Below are positions 25,022 to 33,668 of a stretch of DNA of 62,507 bases, piece by piece. The notes under the pieces are model-generated. The model searched no databases. It saw nothing but the letters and a program-made list of their open reading frames with translations, and was not told the origin of the DNA. The number at the start of each line of letters is the position of its first letter. The stretch's first letter is position 1. The DNA comes from an uncultured Verrucomicrobia subdivision 3 bacterium. Its GTDB lineage: Bacteria; Verrucomicrobiota; Verrucomicrobiia; Limisphaerales; UBA11358. Both the position numbers and the translations under genes were made by a program. Location: the NCBI GenBank assembly GCA_903888765.1, contig CAISVF010000322.1, forward strand, positions 1 to 62,507. The letters are read 5' to 3'.

Positions 25022-27274
25022 TTAATCGGCTTGGACTGTACAACCATTGACGATTTCAACGGTCTGAAGTTTCAACAAACTATCGCGCCCGGCAAAATCC
25101 GGTCGCGCCTTCGGCTCCAGGAAAATCGGCGCGTCCTGCCGCAACGGCAGTATTTCCAGCCGGAGGTCACCGGAACCGACTTCCGTGGCATAGCGATTTA
25201 AGCCCAGGTCAAATTCTCTCCCGGCGTAAAAATTATCTGCAATCAACCGGCCATTCAGCGTTAATCGCGCTACGTCGCCGACATAATGAATGCGCAGCAG
25301 CGGATGCAAATTGAAATCCAGTCCCGCTGGCAGTTTGATTTTCCAGATGGCGGCATTGGTAAAATCAGCGTCATTGGGGGCGAGAGCGAGATGGGATTTC
25401 ATGTGCAATGGAATTTCCCGAACCGGACCAGCGGTTTGAAGTAATTCCGCCGCCACCGGGAGAGTAGAAGTTTTTTGCGGCAGTTCAAAAGCCGCCTGGC
25501 CAGCAGCGCTTATTTGCAATTCCAGGGAATCGGCCTCGCTCAATAGTACGATGCGGATTGGGCGGCCGGATCGAGGGTTAAGTGTGATTGCCGCATCCCG
25601 GCTGGTTTTTACTTGGTCAAAACTGGTACTTAGCCCAATACCATCAATCAAGGTGTGCGAATCAAAATCAAACTGAGCGTCCACGCCGGGTGTTTTGGCA
25701 AAGTAAAAGGTGTTACCTGCCCGGCCCACCGGCTGCGCCGTTGCGTAATTTAATATTGCGCCATTGAGGTCGAGATGGAACGGCCAGAAGAAAAATGCGT
25801 CCGCCGGAATCGTTACCGGTTTGGCGGGAAAAACCACTTCGCCACCGGGTAGCTTTAGTTTGAACTGCGCGTTGATCTTCTCAGGCAGCGGTTGGAGGCG
25901 TTGATAATTATTTATAAATACATATCCGCTTTTCCCATCCGAACGCACCGCCCAGCGCAGGGTGTTAAAATCGGTTTTGTCCTTCGGTCGCAAATCGGGC
26001 AGCGTTACAGGCATCTGCGCTAGCACTGCACCGAAACTATGCAGGAATAAATGCAGCCGGCGCAGCCAGTAGTATTGCGGATTGAACTGTCCGAATTCAC
26101 CCAAGGGCGCGTTGAAATCATAGGATTTCACCGGCAAATCGTTGGGGTAGCCGGTCGCCATGGATTCCTGCAAGGTGGAGAGTTTGCCATCGGGATTCTG
26201 TCCGCCATGATACATATAATAGCCAAGCAGACTGCTGCCGCCGCCCAGTTGAGTCAGCACGTTCGCCTCAACATCGCGCGGGTCATAATTCATGCGTCGG
26301 TGATAGGATGCGGGCATGCCGCCGCCGACTTCGCAGGTGAGGTGGGGATATTTTTCCGTCCCGCTAGTGTCGCCGTTCTGGCTCATTGTCAATGTGTCGT
26401 TGCCGATGCCGGTGTCGGTGCGGGTGATGCGGAAGGTGAAATTTTCCCAGGTGGCCCCGTCCATCGCCTGCAGGCTACGGCTCCAAAACCCATCCGGATA
26501 CGCGCCAAAGAGCGGCAATAATTCGCCGAGCGGCACGGGGGTTTTCATCGGCGGCCATCCGGTCTTGATGTAAAGCGGCACGTCAATGCCTGCCTCAATG
26601 GCCATCCTTTTCAGCGCCATCAGATAATTCGGCGAGCCGCCAAATTCGTTATCCACCTGGATGCCGATGACCGGCCCGCCCTCTTTCCAGGTCTCACCCT
26701 GCAGTTGTTTGGAAATTTCACCGTACAGGATTTTGGTGGCGGCGAGAAAATTTGTATCCGCCGAGCGGAGCTTCCAATTTTTGTGCGCCACCACCCAGTC
26801 GGGGAAACCACCATTTCGAACCTCACCGTGGCACCATGGACCGCAGCGCACGACGACTTTCAAACCTAATTCACCACAGGTCTGCACAAACCGTTTCAAA
26901 TCACGCTGGCCGGTCCAATCCCACTGCCCCTCAACCTCCTCGTGGTGAATCCAAAAGACATAAGTGGCCACGATGTCCACGCCGCCCGCTTGCAGCTTGA
27001 GCAGTTCCTCGCGCCACTCGCCGGCCGGCGTGCGGGAGTAATGAAATTCCCCCATTACCGGAAACACCGGCTGACCGTCGAACAGCAGACTGCGGCTGTT
27101 CACTCCGATCTCATGGCCGGCGGGATTTCTGGTCGTGCCGAGTTTGAAATAGCCGATCCCGGCCGGCGGTGGTGTTTGCATGGTAGCGGTGAGAAGTTCC
27201 GCGCGGAGGCTAAGTGAAAAAGTCTGGCTGGCAACCGCCATTGCCAGCAGCAGCATCGAAAAACGAGATTCCAT
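25022..27274 (-). CDS. GH35 beta-galactosidase-like enzyme, exported
   Basis: Encodes 750 residues with an N-terminal signal sequence (LLLAMAVASQTFSLSLRA). The TIM barrel includes PVFPVMGEFHYSRTPAGEW near residue 72, GVDIVATYVFWIHHEEVEG near 98, the acid/base Glu210 in GIQVDNEFGG and the likely nucleophile Glu315 in LTCEVGGG. The C-terminal half is beta-rich jelly-roll-like. Residue spacing and motifs agree with GH35, which removes terminal beta-galactose. It is the first gene of the three-gene minus-strand operon and diverges from the GH5 gene across a 365-base gap that should hold both promoters. Confidence 0.9.
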   Translation of the reverse strand: MESRFSMLLLAMAVASQTFSLSLRAELLTATMQTPPPAGIGYFKLGTTRNPAGHEIGVNSRSLLFDGQPVFPVMGEFHYSRTPAGEWREELLKLQAGGVDIVATYVFWIHHEEVEGQWDWTGQRDLKRFVQTCGELGLKVVVRCGPWCHGEVRNGGFPDWVVAHKNWKLRSADTNFLAATKILYGEISKQLQGETWKEGGPVIGIQVDNEFGGSPNYLMALKRMAIEAGIDVPLYIKTGWPPMKTPVPLGELLPLFGAYPDGFWSRSLQAMDGATWENFTFRITRTDTGIGNDTLTMSQNGDTSGTEKYPHLTCEVGGGMPASYHRRMNYDPRDVEANVLTQLGGGSSLLGYYMYHGGQNPDGKLSTLQESMATGYPNDLPVKSYDFNAPLGEFGQFNPQYYWLRRLHLFLHSFGAVLAQMPVTLPDLRPKDKTDFNTLRWAVRSDGKSGYVFINNYQRLQPLPEKINAQFKLKLPGGEVVFPAKPVTIPADAFFFWPFHLDLNGAILNYATAQPVGRAGNTFYFAKTPGVDAQFDFDSHTLIDGIGLSTSFDQVKTSRDAAITLNPRSGRPIRIVLLSEADSLELQISAAGQAAFELPQKTSTLPVAAELLQTAGPVREIPLHMKSHLALAPNDADFTNAAIWKIKLPAGLDFNLHPLLRIHYVGDVARLTLNGRLIADNFYAGREFDLGLNRYATEVGSGDLRLEILPLRQDAPIFLEPKARPDFAGRDSLLKLQTVEIVNGCTVQAD

Positions 27275-27431
27275 TGGCTGCAGATTACGCGGACGTCACT
27301 GATTTGAAATGAAAAATCTGTCGCCTGCTTGCAGAGGCGTGCCACCTTGGTGGATGCAAAATCTCAATCCAAACCAAGCCCTGTCAATAGCGGCATAGGC
27401 TGATGACTCTCTTGATGAGGCGGAATCCCAA

Positions 27432-27470
27432 CTTGCGAAAAGCGGCGTAGCGCTACCGCTCTGCCACCCC
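27432..27470 (-). repeat. tRNA-like/REP-like intergenic element
   Basis: On the minus strand GGGGTGGCAGAGCGGTAG is followed by CGCTACGCCGCTTTTCGC, which can fold as an imperfect hairpin around AGCGGTAGCGCT and looks like the 5' part of a long-arm tRNA (Ser/Leu type). No matching 3' half is visible. It lies in the GH35-GH5 intergenic gap. A second small dyad, CCACC-TT-GGTGG, occurs at about 27340-27351. It may be a dispersed intergenic repeat of this lineage. Confidence 0.35.
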
Positions 27471-27639
27471 AAATCAAACCACTCGCGCATCGCCCTTCCT
27501 CGTCATGACTTCACCGAAGATCCAGCCTTCATGCCGCTGTGAGTTGATTTAAAATCGCGCACGGACAAAACCTTCCTTGATTTGCCGGGATAGGAGATTA
27601 ACACTGCCCGGCAAAGCAAAGCATTATCCAATCACCACC

Positions 27640-29145
27640 ATGAATCGCCGCCAATTTCTCAAAGCGACTGCCGCTACCACAGTCGTCGCTGCATTGGCAA
27701 AACGCAGCTATTGTGATACCGCCCGCCCGCTCCCTGCTGCGACACCGCAGAAACTCCCCCGCTGGCGAGGGTTTAATCTGCTGGAAAAATTTCAGAGCGC
27801 CAACAACAAGGCATTTGTCGAAGCGGATTTCGCGTTCATTGCCAATTGGGGGTTTAACTTTGTCCGCCTGCCCATGGACTTCCGATGCTGGGCGAAAACG
27901 CCGGAAGCGGAATTTAACGAGCAGACCATGCAGGAGATTGATCAGGCGCTTGCGTGGGGTGAAAAGTACAAGATTCACGTCTGTATGAATTTTCACCGTG
28001 GCCCCGGCTACTGCGTCAACAGGCGTAAGGGCGAACAGCCGACGCTATGGACCGATGCGTCTGCACAGGAACAATTTGCCCGGCACTGGAATGTGTTTGC
28101 AGCGCGGTATAAAGGGGTGCCAAGCGGTCAACTTAGTTTCAACCTCATCAATGAACCCGGCGACATTGCCGGCGCCGTCTATGCGGCGGCGATCAAGCCA
28201 GCGATCGAGGCCATCCGCGCCGCCGACCCGCACCGGCTGATCATCGCTGACGGCGTTCGCTGGGGCACGAAGCCGGTGCCGGCATTGGTGCCGTTCGGCA
28301 TCGCGCAGAGCACCCGCGGTTACGAGCCGATGCTGGTCAGCCATTACGAAGCGAGCTGGATTTCTCACCAAGGACCGTGGCCCACGCCGGTCTGGCCAGT
28401 ACCCGTCGGCATCAACAACCATCTCTACGGTGACAGCAAACCGGAATTCAAGAGCGCGCTCGTGTTGCAGGTTGAGTGTCCGCAAGCCACGCCGTTCAGC
28501 ATCCGCGTTGGTCATGTTTCAGCGCAAGCCGAACTGGCTGTAAAAGCGGATGGCGCGGCCGTCTTGCAGAAACAATTTCAGCCTGGCCCCGGCGCGGGTG
28601 AATGGAAAAAGTCTGAACCGTCAAGCTGGGGTGGCTACACTGCCGACTACGACCGCGAGTATGCCACAACACTTCCCGCCGGGACGCGAGAGGTGCAGAT
28701 CGCCGTCGGCAAGGGTGACTGGCTGACATTTGCGGAATTACGTTTCGGCGATTCCACCATTGTGCCGGGCAACAGCGACTGGGGGGTGAAACAGGAAATG
28801 TTTATCGTGGACGCTCACGGTGCTCGTCCGGCCAACCCACGGTATTTGCACAGCAAAGAAACGCTTCAGAAAAAAAGGATCGAACCGTGGCAGGCGCTGG
28901 CCGCACAGGGCGTTGGCGTTGTGGTCGGCGAATGGGGTGCCTTCAATCACACGCCGCACGCGGTGGTCCTGGCATGGATGCGCGACTGTCTCGATAACTG
29001 GCGGCCGGCCGGATTCGGCTGGGCGTTGTGGAATTTCCGCGGGCCTTTTGGCGTCCTTGACAGCGAACGTAAAGATGTCGCCTACGAATCTTTTAAAGGG
29101 CACAGACTTGACCGCAAAATGCTGGAACTCCTCCAGCAATATTAG
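27640..29145 (+). CDS. GH5-type glycoside hydrolase with inserted domain, Tat-exported
   Basis: The 501-residue product starts MNRRQFLKATAATTVVAALA, a twin-arginine signal, so it is probably exported folded. The barrel shows RGFNLLEKF near 43, GFNFVRLPMD near 71, the acid/base Glu172 in FNLINEPGD and the nucleophile Glu431 in GVVVGEWGAF. Family proteins usually have about 110-140 residues between these two; here there are 259. Residues about 268-375 look like a beta-sandwich insertion (ALVLQVECPQATPFSIRVG through WLTFAELRFGDS). I chose 27640 because it begins the Tat motif; 27577 would precede it with a non-signal leader. It likely acts on a beta-linked glycan. Confidence 0.82.
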   Translation: MNRRQFLKATAATTVVAALAKRSYCDTARPLPAATPQKLPRWRGFNLLEKFQSANNKAFVEADFAFIANWGFNFVRLPMDFRCWAKTPEAEFNEQTMQEIDQALAWGEKYKIHVCMNFHRGPGYCVNRRKGEQPTLWTDASAQEQFARHWNVFAARYKGVPSGQLSFNLINEPGDIAGAVYAAAIKPAIEAIRAADPHRLIIADGVRWGTKPVPALVPFGIAQSTRGYEPMLVSHYEASWISHQGPWPTPVWPVPVGINNHLYGDSKPEFKSALVLQVECPQATPFSIRVGHVSAQAELAVKADGAAVLQKQFQPGPGAGEWKKSEPSSWGGYTADYDREYATTLPAGTREVQIAVGKGDWLTFAELRFGDSTIVPGNSDWGVKQEMFIVDAHGARPANPRYLHSKETLQKKRIEPWQALAAQGVGVVVGEWGAFNHTPHAVVLAWMRDCLDNWRPAGFGWALWNFRGPFGVLDSERKDVAYESFKGHRLDRKMLELLQQY

Positions 29146-29164
29146 GCAAAAGCAGAGCGTCCGA

Positions 29165-30223
29165 TCAGATTACCCGCGCTTCGCCCTTGCCTTTGACGAC
29201 TTCGCCGATGATCCACGCTTTGTGCTGCTGCGCCTTGATGAATTTCAGCACGGCGTCCGCTTTGTCTGCCGTGACGATGCTCACTATACCGATGCCCATG
29301 TTGAAGACCTGATAAAGTTCGTCGTCCGGCACACCGCTCTTCTGTTCGATGATCTGGAAGACGGGCAGCATGTCCCACGAACCTTTCTTGATGACCACGT
29401 CGAGCGACTGCGGCAACACGCGCGGGATGTTGTCCACAAAACCGCCGCCGGTGATATGCGCGAACGCCCGCACCTGGTCCGGCTGGCCGACAAGATTAAA
29501 CTTCTTCAACAACTTCTGCACCAATGGCCCGTAGCTGAGGTGCTCCTTTAATAATTCCTGACCAATAGTATCCTTGAGACCGGGCACGCGGCTGGAGGGT
29601 TTCAACTTGAGCTGCTCGAAGAAAATCTTACGTCCCAGCGAATAGCCGTTCGTGTGCAAGCCGCTCGATTCGATGCCGATGACCACGTCGCCGCGCTTCA
29701 CGGTTTTCTGGCCGTTGAGCATCCGGGATTTTTCCACGACACCCACGATGGTGCCGCTCACGTCGTATTCGCCCGGCTGATAAAAGCCCGGCATCTGCGC
29801 CGTCTCGCCGCCGATCAGCGCGCAGTTGTTTTCCGCACAAGCGCGAGCGAAGCCCTTGATGATGTCGGTGAACACATGCGGCTCCAGTTTGCCGGTGCCA
29901 AGGTAATCGAGGAAAAAAAGCGGTTCTGCGCCGAGGACGGCGATGTCATTCACGCAATGATTCACCAGATCTGCACCGATGGTATCGTGCTTGTCCTGCT
30001 GAAAGGCGATCTTGAGTTTGGTGCCGACGCCGTCCACGGAGGAGACGAGTATGGGCTCGCGATATTTTTTCACGTCCAGCGCGAACAAGCCCCCAAAGCC
30101 GCCCACCTTGCCAAGCACCTCGCGGCGATGCGTGGAGGCGAGCAATTGCGGGAGCGTGGCTTTGACTTTGTTGCCCAGATCAATATCCACACCGGCGGCA
30201 GCGTAAGCTTTTTGCTTCTTCAT
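29165..30223 (-). CDS. purM: Phosphoribosylformylglycinamidine cyclo-ligase (AIR synthetase)
   Basis: Encodes 352 residues. The ATP-dependent ring closure that gives aminoimidazole ribotide is indicated by AAGVDIDLGNKVK at the start, ILVSSVDGVGTKLKIA near residue 60, the NDIAVLGAEPLFFLDYLGTGKL segment near 92, GGETAQMPGFYQPGEYDVSGT near 137, and AFAHITGGGFVDNIPRVLP near 255. Length is normal. It is convergent with the GH5 gene (19 bases apart) and unlinked to purD, so the purine genes are dispersed in this genome. Confidence 0.97.
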   Translation of the reverse strand: MKKQKAYAAAGVDIDLGNKVKATLPQLLASTHRREVLGKVGGFGGLFALDVKKYREPILVSSVDGVGTKLKIAFQQDKHDTIGADLVNHCVNDIAVLGAEPLFFLDYLGTGKLEPHVFTDIIKGFARACAENNCALIGGETAQMPGFYQPGEYDVSGTIVGVVEKSRMLNGQKTVKRGDVVIGIESSGLHTNGYSLGRKIFFEQLKLKPSSRVPGLKDTIGQELLKEHLSYGPLVQKLLKKFNLVGQPDQVRAFAHITGGGFVDNIPRVLPQSLDVVIKKGSWDMLPVFQIIEQKSGVPDDELYQVFNMGIGIVSIVTADKADAVLKFIKAQQHKAWIIGEVVKGKGEARVI

Positions 30224-30359
30224 GTGGCAGGGATTAAATCGAGAAATGCCCTGCCGGGCGAGAAAATTTCAGAAGGATTTATCTCGAGATGGATTGGCAA
30301 ATAGAATTTAAAAATGGTTTTGTATTCCATTTGCTGGGTTAGTAACGTGCCAATCAATT

Positions 30360-31637
30360 ATGAATAAAAGCTTGGTGCAAGAACTCGTTTCCAAATTTGT
30401 CCAAAGTTACGATTCGGCCGCCAAAGATAAGATTTGGCAAAAGCAAAGTGCTGATTTTAGAGAGTTCTGGTCGGGACGAGTGCTTGCTCAGGGAAATGAA
30501 ACGATCTCCGACAATGATTGCGACGAAGTCATTCGAATTCTCGACTTTAATGGAAAGGGCAAACCAAAGGGCAGTGAGGTTGTCGCCAAAGTGATGGTTT
30601 CGCAAAATGTCTGGCGGAAGCTTTTTAACATTCTTCACTCTGATAAAAACCTCACAAGTTTGGTCGATTCGATTTTCAAGGAGGTCAACATTGACCATAA
30701 GGCTCAATTAATTGATAAACTTTATGCCGAAAACGCAACTGGAAAAAATTGGCTCACTGGTGAGAGTGGCAATGTTCTGAACGCGCTGCTTGCAGCGTAT
30801 GACCCAGTTAAGAATTTGTCGGCAGTATCAATAAAGCACCGAAAAGCTCTCGTGGACTTTTTGGAGATAAAGTCGCCTTTTGATTGGGCTTCTGCTTCGA
30901 TTGGAAAACGGATTTCACATAGTAATGAATCCATTCAGGAGGCCACTCGTGCTCTTGGTTTGACCGGTTCTGCGCGGACACTTTACCGTTTTTTGTATTC
31001 GGAACCGGTCGCGAATCTCTGGCAAGATACGATCAAGCGAGAAGGCAAACAACTGATTGTCACCGTTCCGCAAAATGCCGAGGCTGAAAAGAACGAGCCG
31101 GCTAACGAAGGCGAGATGCGAGAATCTCTGCAAATCCAAGCCGCTCTTGCGGAAATTGGAACGAGGATGGGATTTCAAATTTGGCTGCCCCGCGCCGACC
31201 GTGGCAGAGTGCTGTCAAAATGGAAACCTGATTTGGACGTCTTGCTTGAGGAACTCCCAGTCGGATTCGACCAAACGACGATGAAAACGATCGAGCAAAT
31301 TGATGTGCTTTGGCTCAAGAAGCGGACGATAGTCAGGGCTTTTGAAGTTGAACACACCACATCGATTTATTCTGGAATTCTTCGCATGGCGGACATGCTG
31401 GCAATGCAGCCAAACCTCAAAATTAAACTGCACATCGTTGCACCTGCTTCAAGACGCGAAAAAGTTTTTCAGGAAATCAGGCGGCCTGTCTTTGCGTTGC
31501 TTGAAGGTGGCGCATTGTCGGACATCTGCACCTACCTTTCCTACGACACTGTTACGGATTTGCGCAACCAGAAGCATCTCGAACATTTGTCGGATAAAGT
31601 TATTGAGGATTACGAAGACAAGCCACAGGAAGCATAG
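30360..31637 (+). CDS. Possible PD-(D/E)xK-like nuclease of unknown system
   Basis: Encodes 425 residues in two parts. Residues 1-225 are helical and unrecognised. Residues 250-400 contain ESLQIQAALAEIGTRMGF, then IEQIDVLWLKKRTIVRAFEVEHTTSIYSGILRMADM (Asp315, Glu329 and Glu331) followed by IKLHIVAPASRREKV. The spacing of Asp, a beta strand, Glu-x-Glu and a following helix is what one expects of a PD-(D/E)xK-type restriction-like fold, and similar domains occur in restriction and defence contexts. The gene is less GC-rich than its neighbours and adjoins transposon debris, suggesting transfer. No methyltransferase partner is present. Function is inference. Confidence 0.5.
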   Translation: MNKSLVQELVSKFVQSYDSAAKDKIWQKQSADFREFWSGRVLAQGNETISDNDCDEVIRILDFNGKGKPKGSEVVAKVMVSQNVWRKLFNILHSDKNLTSLVDSIFKEVNIDHKAQLIDKLYAENATGKNWLTGESGNVLNALLAAYDPVKNLSAVSIKHRKALVDFLEIKSPFDWASASIGKRISHSNESIQEATRALGLTGSARTLYRFLYSEPVANLWQDTIKREGKQLIVTVPQNAEAEKNEPANEGEMRESLQIQAALAEIGTRMGFQIWLPRADRGRVLSKWKPDLDVLLEELPVGFDQTTMKTIEQIDVLWLKKRTIVRAFEVEHTTSIYSGILRMADMLAMQPNLKIKLHIVAPASRREKVFQEIRRPVFALLEGGALSDICTYLSYDTVTDLRNQKHLEHLSDKVIEDYEDKPQEA

Positions 31638-31689
31638 CACCGCAGGTGCGGTATCTTTGTGGTTTGCCTTCCAACCCAATCTAATGCTC

Positions 31690-31734
31690 CGTCAGCGGCA
31701 TATTCCACACGATTTTTTAACCGTGCCGCTGACG
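31690..31734. repeat. 11-bp perfect inverted repeat
   Basis: CGTCAGCGGCA (31690-31700) and TGCCGCTGACG (31724-31734) are perfect reverse complements separated by 23 bases. They lie 52 bases after the putative nuclease gene. The feature could be a transcription terminator without a T-tract, a paired REP element, or the remains of a mobile-element end. Confidence 0.6.
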
Positions 31735-31777
31735 AAGCTTGCTTCATTATTATTTTGCCGGTTGCTGCAAAGATTCC

Positions 31778-31791
31778 AGCCCTGAAGGGCT
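31778..31791 (+). terminator. REP-like hairpin or weak terminator
   Basis: AGCCC-TGAA-GGGCT forms a 5-bp stem with a TGAA loop and is followed by TTTG. Short palindromes of this CCCTGAAGGG type are the usual partners of REP-associated tyrosine transposases, and a decayed one lies 460 bases away at 32590-32252. It could also end transcription of the gene at 30360-31637. Confidence 0.4.
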
Positions 31792-31930
31792 TTTGATTTG
31801 AAAATCCAACGGGCGTCCGGCGCAGCTCCGCTGGTGTTCCATTTGGCCGAAATCGTCTTCATAGCTGGGGTCACTGCGCCTCCGCCAGCTAGGGCATCAA
31901 GTCCGTTTTGCCAACACCGTCATGGCAACT

Positions 31931-32251
31931 TCAGCCTTTCGCCAAATTGATTTGTTGAACCGGCAGGGAATCGAAGTGCGGGTCTTTGTGGATCAAAGCC
32001 AGCTCGTGAGCTTGCGCGGTTGCGGCGATCAGCGTGTCGGCAAAGGGAAAAGAGCCTGCGGTCTTGATTCGCAGCGTGACTTGAAGTATCCGTTCATCGG
32101 GCCACAAAGTTACGATGGGCAGCCGTCGGGCGTCGGCCATCTGCAATTCGACTTGCTCCGCGCCCAAGCCGAGCGCCTTGAGCCGGCCCTGAATTTCCAC
32201 CCACGAGGCAATGCTGACGGCAGCTTCGCCGGGCGGGTCGAAAATGAGGGA
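31931..32251 (-). pseudogene. Truncated PIN-domain (VapC-like) fragment
   Basis: The frame reads ASWVEIQGRLKALG, FPFADTLIAATAQAHELALIHKDPHFD and QQINL, matching the C-terminal two-thirds of VapC-type PIN ribonucleases, with the central Glu and later Asp residues present. The N-terminal strand with the first catalytic Asp is missing. In its place the frame continues upstream into the C-terminus of a REP-associated transposase. No antitoxin gene is visible. It is therefore probably a remnant created by insertion or deletion, not an active toxin. Confidence 0.55.
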
Positions 32252-32590
32252 TAAATACCGCTCGTCGTATTCGATGCGGTGGTTATTCAGCAGAGCCAAA
32301 AAATCCTCTGGAAACGTCACTTGTGGTGGTGGACTTCCTGTCCCCGAATGTATTCGATGGTTTTGTCCAATAGGGAAGTGCTCACGTTAAAAGCGCGTAT
32401 TCCTCCTGCCAGGCAAACGCGCTTTGGACGGGAAAAGTTCTGTGAATCCATTTGGACGAGCCACCCTTGACGAGTTGCAGCGCCTTGGCAACCGCCATCG
32501 TGGATGGCAGGGAAGGTCGATGACTTTATAGCCACGGCCCCGGAAATCCCCAATTGACCACCCAGATGTTCCCCAGTAACTCATTGCGAG
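32252..32590 (-). pseudogene. Decayed REP-associated tyrosine transposase (RAYT)
   Basis: Pieces of a Y1-type transposase appear on the minus strand in three frames: SLPSTMAVAKALQLVKGGSS and KWIHRTFPVQSAFAWQEEY (about 32510-32400), GIRAFNVSTSLLDKTIEYI with RGQEVHHHK (about 32395-32323), and TFPEDFLALLNNHRIEYDERYL (32320-32252). The HHHK and TFPEDF pieces are joined by a one-base frame change at about 32320. The catalytic HUH region is lost or scrambled. RAYTs mobilise REP hairpins, and a candidate hairpin is at 31778-31791. Confidence 0.6.
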
Positions 32591-32599
32591 ACGGGCTGG

Positions 32600-33048
32600 A
32601 ATGATTGCAAAACCCGGCACTTGAAACCGCGAAAGACAAGAAATACGAAGTAGGAAAGGTCCTGAAAAAGGGTTCCCTGTAGCCACAGGGCAAGTTGCAT
32701 TTGGGTGCCTTCTTTTCCCGTGGTTCGCGGATCCTCCCAACTCCGGTTTTCAGGTAAAATAACGCGCCTTATTTGAGCATGCAGGACATGCCGACTGATG
32801 GTGGTTTGCTCGATTGTCACAGACTGCCAGCGCACTTCCAAATGGCTTTTCAACTGGTAGAAGGCTTCCTCTACCGCCAACACGCCCTGGTAATGCCCCC
32901 AACCTCCTCCTTGGAGCAACGCTCCGCCGGGCGGTTGGTGTGGAACAAATACCAGCCGTCCCGCTGCGTTTCCTGCTGGATAATTTCCGCCTTTTCGGCC
33001 AGTTGCTCTAACTCATAAACTTTTGGAAACGACCGACGTAAAATCATG
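32600..33048 (-). pseudogene. Transposase relic (IS4/IS1634-like C-terminal part)
   Basis: On the minus strand, RSFPKVYELEQLAEKAEIIQ and QETQRDGWYLFHTNRP read from 33040 to about 32930, then shift frame into YQGVLAVEEAFYQLKSHLEV and SVTIEQTTISRHVLHAQIRR (about 32890-32760). The order WYLF-N, then V-AF-LK, matches the end of IS4-superfamily transposases, where the last catalytic Glu sits in the AF-x-x-LK helix. Frameshifts and loss of the N-terminal two-thirds show it is inactive. Its exact family is uncertain. Confidence 0.45.
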
Positions 33049-33132
33049 GCGAGGCATAAAATGTTAATGGGTAATGCCGAGCAGGATAAATGAAAACCCC
33101 ATAATTCCTTAAGGAAATCAAGGGGGGTTAAA

Positions 33133-33207
33133 TGGAGCCAGTTGTCGGGCTTGAACCGACGACCTGCTGATTACAAATCAGCTGCTCTACCACTGAGCTA
33201 AACTGGC
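33133..33207 (-). tRNA. tRNA-Thr (anticodon TGT)
   Basis: A full cloverleaf reads from G1 at 33207 to an encoded CCA at 33135-33133: acceptor GCCAGTT/AACTGGC (7 bp), D-arm GCTC-AGTGGTA-GAGC, anticodon stem GCTGA/TCAGC with loop TTTGTAA (anticodon TGT), and T-arm GTCGG-TTCAAGC-CCGAC. It is a normal tRNA. The flanking transposon debris suggests the locus attracts insertions. Confidence 0.95.
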
Positions 33208-33637
33208 GATCACAATGTTGTTGCTGTGCGGTGACCAAACGCAGCCAACGTTAGCCTCGTGGCAAATTGCGGCGAGGGGCCAGGACGTTAAATGGGTTAC
33301 TCTAGAAAAGGTCACCCAATATTCACAAGGGTTTTGTCACAGGCGAGCGCAACGTATCAGAAAGTTTACTTGGACCGCAAGCGGAGATTATTTTGTCAAA
33401 AAATCCACTTTGCTGGTTGACCGAGACATGCGAGCGGACTGGCTGCGTGTTCATGGATGGAGTGTATCGACAAGAAAAGCCAAAGTTGTTTGCCAGAAAT
33501 CAGGCTAATCCACGAACAGCTTGAAGCCAAAGCCCGCTATTGCCGGCACAATTCCGTGGTGATGATTGCTCGCTTCCCTTTTGTCGCCATCGCCAGCCTG
33601 ACTTCGCCAAAAATCGAGGTGCGCCCACAAGCTATTC
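33208..33637. other. Intergenic gap with no recognised gene
   Basis: Between tRNA-Thr and the recA promoter region short open frames exist on both strands, but none shows a recognisable family, signal peptide or ribosome-binding site. I see no RNA gene here. The stretch may be residual mobile-element DNA like that on the other side of the tRNA. Confidence 0.4.
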
Positions 33638-33667
33638 CTGGGTGCATCGGCACTGGGTGCATCGGCA
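33638..33667 (+). repeat. Perfect 15-bp tandem duplication before recA
   Basis: CTGGGTGCATCGGCA occurs twice in direct succession (33638-33652 and 33653-33667), ending one base before the -35 box of the likely recA promoter. Its position suggests an operator or activator site, or a simple recent duplication. It does not match the E. coli or Bacillus LexA boxes. Confidence 0.7.
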
Positions 33668-33668
33668 T

